In this document: positions 1-11,394 of the stretch, piece after piece
How the letters are laid out: each line of letters starts with the position of its first letter
Numbering within the stretch: the first letter of the stretch is position 1
The notes under the pieces: model-generated
Database searches by the model: none
Seen by the model: only the letters and a program-made list of their open reading frames with translations
Told to the model about the DNA's origin: nothing
Made by a program: the position numbers and the translations under genes
From: Rhodoferax sp.
Lineage (GTDB): Bacteria; Pseudomonadota; Gammaproteobacteria; Burkholderiales; Burkholderiaceae_C
Direction: 5' to 3'
NCBI GenBank assembly: GCA_029866205.1
Contig: JARWZT010000023.1
Coordinates: forward strand, 1 to 48,566
Length of the DNA stretch: 48,566 nt

Positions 1-1
1 G

Positions 2-2393
<2,392 letters not shown>

Positions 2394-2901
2394 GGTTGTG
2401 GTTGATGTTGCTTTTGTCCCCCATCCCCCAGCCCCTTACCCCCGACGGAGCAAGGGGAGCTTTTAACAGCCGATTTGGGGGTGGAGCTTCGGCTACGCGT
2501 TCACGGCTTGGTGCTTTTTTTGGGTTTGCGCAGACCATTGACGGCGGGGGCGCGCACCCGATGCGCGCCCTGTGTGTGAGGCGTGCTGTTGCTTTTGGAT
2601 TTGGGACTGGACAGGCACGATGTTTGCGTCAGCAAACGAGTGCCGGAGCTGGCGGTTTGCGCCATTGGGGCCGTGCTGAGCAGCGGAGCGGGGGGCGGGT
2701 CAGGGCGGGCGCATGTTTGAGCGTAGCGAGTTTGCGCCAGACCCCGCCACCCGCGAGCAGCGCAAGAAAGCCCGCAGGGCCACGGCCTCTGGCTCGCCTT
2801 TCTTTTGCTGACTTTTCTTTGGCGAAGCAAAGAAAAGTCAGTCGGCCGCCGGGCCGAACCCCGGCCTGCCACGCAACCAACAACTTTTGAGGAAACAGGA
2901 C
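2394..2901. repeat. Hairpin-rich intergenic element
   Basis: This stretch between two genes of one pathway has no convincing gene. It contains a perfect 9-bp hairpin at 2548-2570 (arms GGGCGCGCA / TGCGCGCCC), a short inverted repeat GTTTGC/GCAAAC near 2620-2635, and a perfect 14-bp hairpin at 2808-2841 (arms CTGACTTTTCTTTG / CAAAGAAAAGTCAG, 6-base loop). The layout resembles dispersed intergenic repeats seen in many Burkholderiales genomes; whether it is multicopy cannot be seen here. It may also end or attenuate transcription between the dihydropyrimidinase and the amidohydrolase, although no clean T-run follows the large hairpin. Confidence 0.5.
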
Positions 2902-4155
2902 ATGACAGCAACAGCAATAGACATCTCCCAAATCCGTATCAACAGCGACCGCCTCTGGGCCTCCCTCATGGAACTAGCCCAAATTGGTGCAACTCCAAAA
3001 GGGGGCGTCTGCCGACTCACCCTGACCGACCTGGACAAACAAGGCCGCGATTTGGTGACCCGCTGGGCGCGCGAAGCCGGCATGACCGTCACCATTGACA
3101 AGATCGGCAACGGCTTCATGCGCCGCGCCGGGCGCAACAACAGCCTGCCACCCATCATGACCGGCAGCCACATCGACACCCAGCCCACCGGCGGCAAGTT
3201 CGATGGCAATTACGGCGTGTTGGCAGGCATTGAAGTGGTGCGTACCCTGAACGATCTGGGCATCGAGACCGAAGCCCCGATTGAGGTGGCCTTCTGGACC
3301 AACGAAGAAGGCTCGCGCTTTGTGCCGGTCATGATGGGCTCGGGCGTTTTTGCCAAGGCCTTTACGCTGGAACACGCCTATGCCGCCACCGACACCGAGG
3401 GCAAAACCGTGGGTGCGGAGCTGGCGCGCATTGGCTATGTCGGCGAGCAAGAACCGGGCGATCACCCGATTGGTGCGTACTTTGAAACGCACATTGAGCA
3501 AGGCCCGGTGCTCGAAGACAACGACATCACCATTGGTGTGGTGCAAGGCGTGCTGGGCATTCGCTGGTTTGACTGCACCGTCACCGGCATGGAAGCGCAC
3601 GCGGGCCCCACACCCATGGCGCTGCGCCGCGATGCCATGCAGGTTGCCACCCATATCATGCAAGAGGTGGTGGCCAGTGCGCTGCGCCATGCGCCGCACG
3701 GCCGCGGCACCGTGGGCATGGTGCAAGTCCACCCCAACAGCCGCAACGTGATTCCTGGGCGGGTGAAATTCAGCATTGACCTGCGCAACAGCACCGACGC
3801 GCTGGTGGACCAGATGGCCGACGAGGTGAAAGCCTTTGCCGCGCGCAAAGCCGCCGAGACCGGGCTGGATGTGAAGATCGAGATGGTGTCGAGCTACTCG
3901 GCCATCGGCTTTCATGCCGACTGCATCGACGCGGTGGCGCGCGCGGCGGCCAAGCTGGGGTATTCCAACATGCCCGTGGTATCGGGTGCCGGGCACGACG
4001 CGGTGTACATGGCAAAACTGGCGTCCAGCGGCATGATTTTTATCCCCTGCAAAGACGGCATCAGCCACAACGAGATCGAAGACGCCAAGCCCGAGCACCT
4101 TGCTGCGGGTTGCAACGTCTTGCTGCACGCTATGCTGGAACGTGCACGCACCTGA
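2902..4155 (+). CDS. Zn-dependent hydantoinase/carbamoylase (N-carbamoyl-beta-alanine amidohydrolase type)
   Basis: This M20-family amidohydrolase is expected to release beta-alanine or beta-aminoisobutyrate, CO2 and ammonia from the carbamoyl product of dihydropyrimidinase, the third pathway step. It has 417 residues. I choose ATG 2902, with GAGGA just upstream, over an in-frame TTG at 2887. Di-metal ligands are recognisable in family order: His90 in TGSHIDTQ, Asp101 in KFDGNYG, Glu135/136 in NEEGSRF, His197 in ETHIEQGP, and the final His in SHNEIEDA. The lid/dimer domain carries GMEAHAGPTPM. L-carbamoylase or allantoate amidohydrolase are alternatives within the family; the neighbours favour the pyrimidine role. 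Confidence 0.88.
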   Translation: MTATAIDISQIRINSDRLWASLMELAQIGATPKGGVCRLTLTDLDKQGRDLVTRWAREAGMTVTIDKIGNGFMRRAGRNNSLPPIMTGSHIDTQPTGGKFDGNYGVLAGIEVVRTLNDLGIETEAPIEVAFWTNEEGSRFVPVMMGSGVFAKAFTLEHAYAATDTEGKTVGAELARIGYVGEQEPGDHPIGAYFETHIEQGPVLEDNDITIGVVQGVLGIRWFDCTVTGMEAHAGPTPMALRRDAMQVATHIMQEVVASALRHAPHGRGTVGMVQVHPNSRNVIPGRVKFSIDLRNSTDALVDQMADEVKAFAARKAAETGLDVKIEMVSSYSAIGFHADCIDAVARAAAKLGYSNMPVVSGAGHDAVYMAKLASSGMIFIPCKDGISHNEIEDAKPEHLAAGCNVLLHAMLERART

Positions 4156-4180
4156 AAACAAAAATGACAGAGAACCTTAC

Positions 4181-4981
4181 ATGAGCCAGGACTCAGCAAC
4201 AAAGCACCCCCACTTGGCCGTCGACGTCCGCAACGCATCGCTGATTTACAACCCCCAATCCGCCCCGGTTCATGCCCTCTCGGATGTCGACCTGGCCATT
4301 GAGCCGGGTGAATTCGTCTCGCTGATTGGCCCCTCGGGCTGCGGCAAGACCACGCTGTTGCGCGTGATTGCCGACCTGGAACACATCACCAGTGGCAGCG
4401 TGCTGGTCAATGGCGTGTCGCCACACGATGCCCGGCTGGCACGTGCCTACGGTTATGTGTTTCAGGCACCGGCGCTGTTTCCGTGGCGCACGGTGCTGGG
4501 CAACGTCAAGTTGCCACTGCAAATTCAGGGCCGTCCGGCGGCCGAGTGCGAGGCCATTGCCCGCGAGCAGCTGGCGCGTGTGGGCCTCTCAGGCTTTGAG
4601 ACCAAATTCCCCTGGCAGCTCTCGGGCGGCATGCAGCAGCGCGCCTCGATTGCGCGTGCGCTGTCCTTTGAGCCACGCATTCTGATGATGGACGAGCCCT
4701 TTGGCGCTCTGGACGAAATCACCCGCGACCGGCTGAACGAACAGCTGCAGCAGCTCTGGCAACGCGAGCGGCGCACCGTGGTGTTTGTGACCCACTCGAT
4801 TGCCGAGGCGGTGTATCTGTCTACGCGCATCGTGGTCATGTCACCTCGGCCCGGGCGCATTGTGCGCACCATTACCTCCACCCTGCCCGACGAGCGCCAC
4901 CTGGGGCTGCGCGATTCGGTGGAATTTATGGAAATGGCGCACGCCGTACGTGAGGCACTTGCCGATGGCCACCACGACTAG
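4181..4981 (+). CDS. ABC transporter ATPase (pyrimidine/NMT1-type importer)
   Basis: This is the cytoplasmic ATPase of the nitrate/sulfonate/taurine-like importer class. It has 266 residues from ATG 4181, 25 bases after the amidohydrolase. Motifs are Walker A GPSGCGKT (50-57), signature LSGGMQQR (from 147), Walker B ILMMDEP (167-173) and the switch histidine in VFVTHSIAEA. It overlaps the next gene by 17 bases, so translation is probably coupled. Together with two permeases and a THI5-like binding protein it makes a complete importer embedded in the pyrimidine-breakdown cluster. The substrate is therefore likely a pyrimidine or its reduced/opened product; this is inferred from context. Confidence 0.9.
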   Translation: MSQDSATKHPHLAVDVRNASLIYNPQSAPVHALSDVDLAIEPGEFVSLIGPSGCGKTTLLRVIADLEHITSGSVLVNGVSPHDARLARAYGYVFQAPALFPWRTVLGNVKLPLQIQGRPAAECEAIAREQLARVGLSGFETKFPWQLSGGMQQRASIARALSFEPRILMMDEPFGALDEITRDRLNEQLQQLWQRERRTVVFVTHSIAEAVYLSTRIVVMSPRPGRIVRTITSTLPDERHLGLRDSVEFMEMAHAVREALADGHHD

Positions 4982-5918
4982 CCCCGCGGCCAAAGCCCCC
5001 ACGGCCCCGGCGTCTGCATCAGCGCCTGCATCGGCGCTCTCCTGGGGCGCGCGTTTGCAGGAACAGGGTCTGCCGATTCTGGTGATTTTGTCGGTGACCT
5101 TGCTGGTCTGGTACGGGCTGACGGTCTACCTGAATGCGCCGGGCGCCATCGAACGTGTGCTGGAACCCAAAGGCCCTTGGGGCTGGCGCGATCTGGTAGA
5201 CGCCACCCTGGCCATGCAACGCCCGGTCTTGCCCGCGCCGCACCAGGTGGCGCTGGACCTGTACAGCAGCCTGGTGGACTGGCCGTTGGATTCACCGCGC
5301 AACCTGCTGTTTCATGTGGCCGTCACCGGCCAAAGCACGCTGGTGGGTTTTGCCATGGGCACGGTGCTGGGGCTGGTGCTGTCGGTGTGCATCGTGCATT
5401 CGCGCACGCTGGACCGCGCGCTTCTGCCCTGGATTGTGGCTTCGCAGTCGGTGCCCGTATTGGCGATTGCGCCCATCGTGCTGGTGATTTTGGGCAGCAT
5501 GGGTTTTGCAGGTGTAGCGCCCAAAGCCGTGATTGCCATGTATTTGTGCTTTTTCCCGGTCACGGTGGCCATGGTGCAGGGCTTGCGCTCACCCCAGGTC
5601 ATTGAGACAGAAATGATGCACACCTACGCCGCCACCCGCTGGCAGGCGCTTTGGATGCTGCGGCTGCCTGCCGCATTGCCGTTTTTGTTTCCGGCACTGC
5701 GCGTAGGCATAGCCGCAGGGCTGGTGGGTGCCATGGTGGCCGAGTTGCCCACCGGCGCGCAAGCGGGCCTGGGCGCGCGCCTGTTGACCGGCTCGTACTA
5801 CGGCCAAACCGTGCAAATCTGGTCGGCGCTGGTCATGTCAGCGCTGCTGGGCCTGACCCTGACGGCCGCCATGGCCGCCCTGGAGTCGGCTGTTCTTGGA
5901 CCCCGGAGGCGCGCATGA
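4965..5918 (+). CDS. ABC transporter permease (BPD_transp_1), first subunit
   Basis: This inner-membrane permease has 317 residues. An Ala/Pro/Ser-rich N-terminal tail (about 1-25) precedes the first membrane segment (LVILSVTLLVWYGLTVYLNA). After a long periplasmic loop come the transport-domain helices and the ATPase-coupling EAA-like loop around MHTYAATRWQALWMLRLPAALPF, split here as MHTYAATRW and LRLPAALPFLFPALR. ATG 4965 lies inside the ATPase gene. The stop overlaps the next start as ATGA at 5915-5918. A paired, similar permease follows, so the pore is a heterodimer. Confidence 0.88.
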   Translation: MATTTSPAAKAPTAPASASAPASALSWGARLQEQGLPILVILSVTLLVWYGLTVYLNAPGAIERVLEPKGPWGWRDLVDATLAMQRPVLPAPHQVALDLYSSLVDWPLDSPRNLLFHVAVTGQSTLVGFAMGTVLGLVLSVCIVHSRTLDRALLPWIVASQSVPVLAIAPIVLVILGSMGFAGVAPKAVIAMYLCFFPVTVAMVQGLRSPQVIETEMMHTYAATRWQALWMLRLPAALPFLFPALRVGIAAGLVGAMVAELPTGAQAGLGARLLTGSYYGQTVQIWSALVMSALLGLTLTAAMAALESAVLGPRRRA

Positions 5919-6886
5919 ACCCGCACGGCACCCTGCGCAGCCCAAGTCCCTGGCAAGCTGGCGCGTTGAGTTTGGGCGCGTTCGGCCTCGCGTGCTGGTT
6001 TTTGTTCTCCAGCCTGGCCGCCACCGACACACCCAAAGACCTGCCGTTTTGGGCCGCCACTGGCGCGCTGGCCGTGTTGGCGGTGGTTGGCATTCGGCGG
6101 CTCGCAAGCCTAGAGGGCAGTTCCTGGTTCCCGCTGCTCACCGCAGCGATGTTCGGCCTGTGGATCCTCTACTTTTGGCAGCTGCTCACGGTGGCGCTGG
6201 ACGTACCGCGCGTGCTGCTGCCCGCACCGTGGCTGATTGTGGTTTCGCTGCAGGAACATCTGCCTACGCTGGGGGGAGACTTTGTGCAAACCGTGGTCAA
6301 GGCCGTGCTGGTGGGCTGGCTGATGGGCTGCGGTCTGGGTTTTGGCGTGGCCCTGGCCATTGACCGGATGCCATTTTTGCAGCGCGGCCTGCTGCCGATT
6401 GCGTCGCTGACCAGCACCATTCCGCTGGTCGGCGTGGCGCCTATTGCGGTCATGTGGTTTGGCTTTGACTGGCCGTCCAAGGCCGCGGTGGTGGTATTGA
6501 TGACTTTTTTCCCGATGTTGGTGTCCACACTGGCCGGGCTCAAGGCCGCCGACCGGCTGGAGCGCGAGCTGATGCACAGCTATGCCGCCAGTTATGGCCG
6601 AACGCTGTGGTCGCTGCGCTTGCCCGCCGCCCTGCCGTTTGTTTTTTCCGCGCTGAAGATCAACGCCACCCTGGCACTGATTGGTGCCATCGTGGCCGAA
6701 TTTTTTGGTTCACCGACAGCAGGCCTGGGCTTTCGCATCTCCACCGAAGCCACACGCATGAACATGCCGCTGGTGTGGGCGGCCGTGACGGTGTCGGCCG
6801 TGACGGGCTCGGTGGCCTATGCGCTGTTGGCGGCTGGAGAGCGGCGCGCCGCTTTCTGGCACCCGTCGATCCGGGGAAAGAAATAG
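5915..6886 (+). CDS. ABC transporter permease (BPD_transp_1), second subunit
   Basis: This is the second permease of the importer, 323 residues, starting at ATG 5915 with a good GGAGG site at 5904-5908. It overlaps the preceding stop by four bases. Several hydrophobic segments lie before residue 100 (for example FGLACWFLFSSL and ALAVLAVVGI), followed by the transport domain. Its coupling loop (MHSYAASYGRTLWSLRLP) closely resembles that of the first permease, which suggests an ancient duplication. The binding protein follows after about 100 bases with no gene in between. Confidence 0.88.
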   Translation: MNPHGTLRSPSPWQAGALSLGAFGLACWFLFSSLAATDTPKDLPFWAATGALAVLAVVGIRRLASLEGSSWFPLLTAAMFGLWILYFWQLLTVALDVPRVLLPAPWLIVVSLQEHLPTLGGDFVQTVVKAVLVGWLMGCGLGFGVALAIDRMPFLQRGLLPIASLTSTIPLVGVAPIAVMWFGFDWPSKAAVVVLMTFFPMLVSTLAGLKAADRLERELMHSYAASYGRTLWSLRLPAALPFVFSALKINATLALIGAIVAEFFGSPTAGLGFRISTEATRMNMPLVWAAVTVSAVTGSVAYALLAAGERRAAFWHPSIRGKK

Positions 6887-6987
6887 GCACCATGCCACGT
6901 TTGTCCCCATTGCCCCTGTTGTTTCCCCGGTTTACCCTCAAAGGTGAGCCATTTTTTTCCTGTTTTTTTCAACCCTAGGAGTAATCC

Positions 6988-7992
6988 ATGATTCTGCGTT
7001 CCAAGTTAACCAAAACACTGCTGGCCAGCATGCTGGCGGTGACTGGCTTTGCCGCCAGCGCCCAGGAAAAAGTAACCGTGCAGCTCAAATGGCTGCCGCA
7101 AGCCCAGTTTGCGGGCTACTACGTGGCGCAAGCCAAGGGCTACTACAAAGACGCAGGTCTGGACGTCACCATCAAGGCCGGCGGCCCTGATATTTCGCCC
7201 GTGCAAGTGATCGCTGGCAAAGCTGCAGACGTGGTGGTCAACTGGATGCCCGATGCATTGGCGGCGCGCGAAGCCGGTGTGCCCTTGGTCAATATTGCCC
7301 AGGTGTTCAACCAGTCCGGCCTGATGCTGACCTGCAAAAAGTCGAGCGGCGTCAGCAGCCCCAAAGACCTCAAGGGCAAGACCCTGGGCGTCTGGTACGG
7401 CGGCAATGAGTACCCCTTCCTGAACTGGATGTCCAAGCTCGGCTACAAGCCCGACACCGACATCAAGATCCTCAAGCAGGGCTTTAACGTGGATCCGCTG
7501 TTGCAAAACCAGGCCGCATGTATTTCCACCATGATTTACAACGAATACTGGCAAGTGGTGGACGCGGGCGTCAAAGAGAGCGACCTGATTACCTTCTTCT
7601 ATGAAAAAGAAGGCGTGGCGTCCCTCGAAGATGGCTTGTACGTGCTTGAGTCCAACCTGAAAGACCCAGCCTTTGTGGCGCGCATGGCCAAGTTCCTCAA
7701 AGCCAGCTTCAAAGGCTGGAACGATGCGGTGAAAAACCCGGCTGAAGCCGCCAAGATCGTGGTCAAAGCGGACACATCAGGCAGCGCCAACGAAGCAGTC
7801 CAAAAACGCCAGATGGAAAACGTGGCCAAGTTGATCACCACTGCCAGCACCGCCAAGATGGGTTACCTGGAACCCGCAGCGTACGAGCGTACGGTCAAAG
7901 TGCTGCTGTCCAGCGGCAGCTCGCCTGTGATCAAGAAAGATCCGGGCAAAGCCGCTTACTCTCACGCCGTGTGGGAAGCCTCCACCAAGTAA
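6988..7992 (+). CDS. Periplasmic substrate-binding protein, THI5/NMT1 family
   Basis: This secreted solute-binding protein completes the importer. It has 334 residues with a classical signal peptide (positively charged N-terminus, hydrophobic core, cleavage predicted after ASA at residue 25). The start is ATG 6988 with AGGAG at 6977-6981. The mature protein opens with VTVQLKWLPQAQFAGYYVA, typical of the family that binds hydroxymethylpyrimidine-like compounds. The bilobal fold motifs ADVVVNWMP and KTLGVWYGGNEY are also present. Family members bind thiamine pyrimidine precursors or riboflavin; here the neighbouring PreA, HydA and amidohydrolase genes point to uracil/thymine or a breakdown intermediate. 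Confidence 0.88.
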   Translation: MILRSKLTKTLLASMLAVTGFAASAQEKVTVQLKWLPQAQFAGYYVAQAKGYYKDAGLDVTIKAGGPDISPVQVIAGKAADVVVNWMPDALAAREAGVPLVNIAQVFNQSGLMLTCKKSSGVSSPKDLKGKTLGVWYGGNEYPFLNWMSKLGYKPDTDIKILKQGFNVDPLLQNQAACISTMIYNEYWQVVDAGVKESDLITFFYEKEGVASLEDGLYVLESNLKDPAFVARMAKFLKASFKGWNDAVKNPAEAAKIVVKADTSGSANEAVQKRQMENVAKLITTASTAKMGYLEPAAYERTVKVLLSSGSSPVIKKDPGKAAYSHAVWEASTK

Positions 7993-8041
7993 GCACCCAA
8001 CACCGGGTGTGAGGAGTGCGCCTATGGGCGCGCTCCGTCAA

Positions 8042-8078
8042 AAGGGTTCAGTTGCTTCAGCGGCTGAGCCCTTTTTTT
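8042..8078 (+). terminator. Rho-independent terminator of the pyrimidine cluster
   Basis: Arms AAGGGTTCAG (8042-8051) and CTGAGCCCTT (8064-8073) pair over 10 positions with one G-U, and the stem runs into seven T residues ending at 8078. It lies 50 bases after the binding-protein stop and ends the preA-to-transporter transcription unit. Confidence 0.85.
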
Positions 8079-8141
8079 GCGGCGTGCGATGGCGCCCTTG
8101 CGTATCATCGCGGTCTTGCTTGATAACTCCGAGCCCCGACC

Positions 8142-9959
8142 ATGCTGCGAATCACTGAACTCAAACTCCCCCTGACCGCCCTGCCGGTCGACGCCCGGCG
8201 CGCCGCCGACGCACCCAGCGAAACCGAAGAAGACCGCCGCCCGACCGCTCACCCGCTGCCCGCACTCACCCGCATGGCGGCGCAGGCGCTGGGCGTAGCG
8301 GTGACGGACCTTCAGAGCCTGCAGGTCTTCAAGCGCAGCTTTGATGCGCGCAAGGCCGATCTGCTGGCCGTGTTCATCGTGGACGTGGCACTGGACGCGG
8401 CGCTGGAGCAGCGCCTGTTGGCCCAGTTTGCCGGACACCCGCACATCGGTGCCACGCCCGATATGTCCTACCCCCTGGTGCGCCAGGTGACTGCGCCCTT
8501 GGCACTGCGCCCGGTCGTGGTGGGCTTTGGGCCCTGCGGAATTTTTGCGGCGCTGCTGCTGGCACAAATGGGCTTCAAGCCCATCGTGCTGGAGCGCGGC
8601 CCGGCGGTGCGCCAACGCACCAAAGACACCTGGGACCTGTGGCGCAAGCACACCCTGCATGCCGAGAGCAATGTGCAGTTTGGCGAAGGGGGGGCCGGTA
8701 CTTTTTCTGACGGCAAACTCTGGAGCCAGATCAAAGATCCGCGCCACCTGGGACGCAAAGTCATGCAGGAGTTTGTCGAAGCTGGGGCGCCGCCCGAAAT
8801 TTTGGTTGAGGCCCACCCGCACATTGGCACCTTCAAGCTGGTAAAGGTGGTGGAAAACCTGCGGGCCCGCATCCTCGCGCTCGGGGGTGAAGTGCGTTTT
8901 GGACAACGCGTTACTGACATCCGCACCACCACTTCCACCACCGCCGAGGGCGAGGTGCGCCGTATTTGCGGCCTGCAGGTGCTGGACCTGGCCAGCGGCG
9001 CGCTGCAAGAGTTGGCCGCCGACCACGTGGTCATGGCTCTGGGCCACAGTGCGCGCGACACGTTTGCCATGCTTTGGAAACAGGGCGTGGCCATGCAGGC
9101 CAAGCCGTTCTCGGTGGGCTTTCGCATTGAACACCCACAAGGCGTGATTGACCGCGCGCGCTGGGGGCGCCACGCTGGCCACCCGCTCTTGGGCGCGGCG
9201 TACTACAAACTGGTGCACCACGCCCAAAATGGCCGCAGCGTTTACAGCTTTTGCATGTGTCCGGGCGGCACGGTGGTGGCGGCCACGTCAGAGCCCGAGC
9301 GGGTGGTCACCAACGGCATGAGCCAGTATTCGCGCAACGAGCGCAACGCCAACGCCGGCATCGTGGTCGGCATTGACCCGGCCGACTACCCGCACGACGA
9401 AGCCAGCTTTGTGGCGGCTTTTGGCGCCACGGACGGCGCGCGCTACGCAGACGAGGCACGTGCTCTGCTGGGCGGACAATCACCCAGCGCCAGCCTTGCG
9501 CACCCGATGGCGGGTATCGCCTTTCAGCGCACGCTGGAGTCTGCCGCCTATGTGCAAGGCGGGGCCAGCTACGAGGCGCCCGGGCAACTGGTGGGCGACT
9601 TTTTGGCCGCGCGGGCGTCCACCCAACTCGGCACAGTGCTGCCCTCCTACCGGCCCGGCGTGAAACTGGTCGACTTGGCCAGCAGCCTGCCGATCTATGC
9701 GATTGAGGCGATCCGTGAGGCACTGCCCGTGTTTGGCCGCAAGATCAAGGGCTTTGACATGGCCGATGCGGTGCTCACTGGCGTCGAAACCCGCACTTCC
9801 AGCCCGCTCAAACTGCCTCGCGGCGACGACCTGCAAAGCACCAACCTGCGCGGCCTGTACCCGGCAGGCGAAGGTGCCAGTTACGCCGGAGGCATCTTGT
9901 CGGCCGGAGTGGACGGCATCAAGGTGGCCGAGGCGCTGGCCTGCGACCTGCTGCCCTGA
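8142..9959 (+). CDS. FAD-dependent oxidoreductase of the COG2509 type
   Basis: This is a 605-residue cytoplasmic flavoprotein of unknown physiological role. An N-terminal region of about 120 residues, which may pack against the flavin domain, precedes a Rossmann FAD motif VVGFGPCGIFAALLLAQMG (GFGPCG at 128-133). Further family marks are GEGGAGTFSDGKL, VMALGHSARDTF, FCMCPGG and the C-terminal GLYPAGEGASYAGGI. The gene stands alone after a terminator and converges on the small gene at 10045. I recognise the family (annotated as NAD(P)/FAD-dependent or 'FAD-dependent protein') but know no assigned reaction. Confidence 0.85.
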   Translation: MLRITELKLPLTALPVDARRAADAPSETEEDRRPTAHPLPALTRMAAQALGVAVTDLQSLQVFKRSFDARKADLLAVFIVDVALDAALEQRLLAQFAGHPHIGATPDMSYPLVRQVTAPLALRPVVVGFGPCGIFAALLLAQMGFKPIVLERGPAVRQRTKDTWDLWRKHTLHAESNVQFGEGGAGTFSDGKLWSQIKDPRHLGRKVMQEFVEAGAPPEILVEAHPHIGTFKLVKVVENLRARILALGGEVRFGQRVTDIRTTTSTTAEGEVRRICGLQVLDLASGALQELAADHVVMALGHSARDTFAMLWKQGVAMQAKPFSVGFRIEHPQGVIDRARWGRHAGHPLLGAAYYKLVHHAQNGRSVYSFCMCPGGTVVAATSEPERVVTNGMSQYSRNERNANAGIVVGIDPADYPHDEASFVAAFGATDGARYADEARALLGGQSPSASLAHPMAGIAFQRTLESAAYVQGGASYEAPGQLVGDFLAARASTQLGTVLPSYRPGVKLVDLASSLPIYAIEAIREALPVFGRKIKGFDMADAVLTGVETRTSSPLKLPRGDDLQSTNLRGLYPAGEGASYAGGILSAGVDGIKVAEALACDLLP

Positions 9960-10044
9960 GTATTGGGAGCCGCGAACGACTGAATGCCGCGGCAGTTCGC
10001 CATGGGTACCGGGGATGCGCCAGGGTGGCACCGGTGCTCGCGGA

Positions 10045-10404
10045 TCAATCTTGGGGGCCGGCGACCCTACCGACGTCCAGCTTGACGCCGCGGTCCCGCA
10101 CGGGCTTTTGCACCCGCTGCAGGCTGCGCGTCAAAACCCGGGTGGCGCGGCTCAAGGAGCGGTCCAGTGCGGTTCGCCAGTCATGCGCCAGCGAGGCAAT
10201 GACCACGGTGCCGGCCTTTTCGGTGATGAGTTCCACTTGGCAGCGTTTGTCCACGCCACCGCGCGGGCCGTTAATGTCGGAGAACTGCACCTTGGCGCGC
10301 GGCACAAAGGTGCGCAGGCGCCGCAGGGCAAAGCGCATGCGCTCGATGGAAAAATCACGCATCTGCGCGCCGTCGGCATCCCGGGATTCAAAAATGATCT
10401 GCAT
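10045..10404 (-). CDS. HPF/RaiA-like ribosome-associated protein
   Basis: This 119-residue protein resembles the hibernation-promoting / sigma-54 modulation family, which binds the small ribosomal subunit and modulates ribosome activity under stress. The start MQIIFESRDADG matches the first beta strand, followed by the helix SIERMRFALRRL and the strand AKVQFSDINGPRGG with a charged pair of strands (KRCQVELIT, GTVVIASL). The C-terminal helix DWRTALDRSLSRATRVLTR completes a beta-alpha-beta-beta-beta-alpha pattern. GGAG lies upstream of the ATG at 10404. It is divergent from the LysR gene. It is short (no long-form C-terminal domain) and remote, so the function is tentative. Confidence 0.62.
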   Translation of the reverse strand: MQIIFESRDADGAQMRDFSIERMRFALRRLRTFVPRAKVQFSDINGPRGGVDKRCQVELITEKAGTVVIASLAHDWRTALDRSLSRATRVLTRSLQRVQKPVRDRGVKLDVGRVAGPQD

Positions 10405-10504
10405 GGAATCTTCTCCGTTGGGTTAATCAGGACGCAACGATAGGGTGGCAGCCCATTCTGAAAAAGCAGATAATTTCTTATTGAAGTTCCTAAAAAAGCG
10501 GATC

Positions 10505-11389
10505 ATGAGTACCTCGTTCAATTACAAGCATCTGTATTACTTCTGGGTGGTGGCCAAAGAAGGCGGTATCTCGCGGGCGGCTGAAAAGCTCGACATGGCG
10601 GTGCAAACCGTGAGCGCGCAGGTGCGCGAACTGGAGCGCTCACTGGGCTATGCGCTGCTCAAACCCGCCGGGCGCGGACTGATGCTGACGGAGGCGGGGC
10701 AGGCCGCCCTGCAGCAAGCTGATCTGATTTTCGCGCTGGGTCAGGACCTGCCCTCCAGAGTGCGCGATGCGGTGAGCGCGCCCGCCATGCGCTTGTCGGT
10801 CGGCATTTGTGACAGCCTGCCCAAATTGGTGGTGCACCGCCTGTTGCTGCCGGTGATTGCGGAACCCCACTTGCACCTGCTGTGCCACGAAGGGGGCTTG
10901 GACGACCTGCTGGGCGACCTGGCCCTGCACCGACTCGATGTGGTGCTGGCCGACCGGCCGGCACCCGCCAACCCCAACCTCAAGCTTTACAGCCACGCCC
11001 TGGGTTCCTCAGCGATTGCCTGGTACGGCACGTCCGCCATGGTGGCAGCAGCGGGCGGAGATTTTCCGGGCTGTCTGGCTGATATGCCGCTGCTGCTGCC
11101 CTTGGCCCCCAGCCCCGTGCGCGACCGCTTGAACCTGTGGTTTGAACAACGCGCCATACGCCCGCGTGTGGTTGGCGAATTCGCCGACAGCGCCTTGCTG
11201 AAAACCTTTGGTGCCAGTGGCATGGGCGTATTCCCGGCGGCCGAATGGGCGCATGACGATTTGCTCGCGCACTACGCCGTGCAGCGCCTGGGGCCCTGCG
11301 AGGGTGTCACCGAACATTTTTTTGCGATCGGTACCGAAAAGAAAGTGCAGCACCCGCTGGTGCAGCGCCTGCTGCAGCCAGCGATGTAG
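10505..11389 (+). CDS. nhaR: LysR-family regulator, NhaR-like
   Basis: This DNA-binding transcription factor has 294 residues. The N-terminal winged helix starts FNYKHLYYFWVVAKEGGIS, the signature opening of the NhaR branch, with the recognition helix near MAVQTVSAQVRELE. The remainder is the effector domain. I choose ATG 10505; an upstream in-frame GTG at 10445 lacks a ribosome site and family sequence. NhaR proteins sense sodium and control antiporters. No antiporter is adjacent; the neighbour is a TerC-type ion/metal transporter in convergent orientation 5 bases away. The direct target could be the divergent HPF-like gene. Confidence 0.82.
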   Translation: MSTSFNYKHLYYFWVVAKEGGISRAAEKLDMAVQTVSAQVRELERSLGYALLKPAGRGLMLTEAGQAALQQADLIFALGQDLPSRVRDAVSAPAMRLSVGICDSLPKLVVHRLLLPVIAEPHLHLLCHEGGLDDLLGDLALHRLDVVLADRPAPANPNLKLYSHALGSSAIAWYGTSAMVAAAGGDFPGCLADMPLLLPLAPSPVRDRLNLWFEQRAIRPRVVGEFADSALLKTFGASGMGVFPAAEWAHDDLLAHYAVQRLGPCEGVTEHFFAIGTEKKVQHPLVQRLLQPAM

Positions 11390-11394
11390 GCCGC

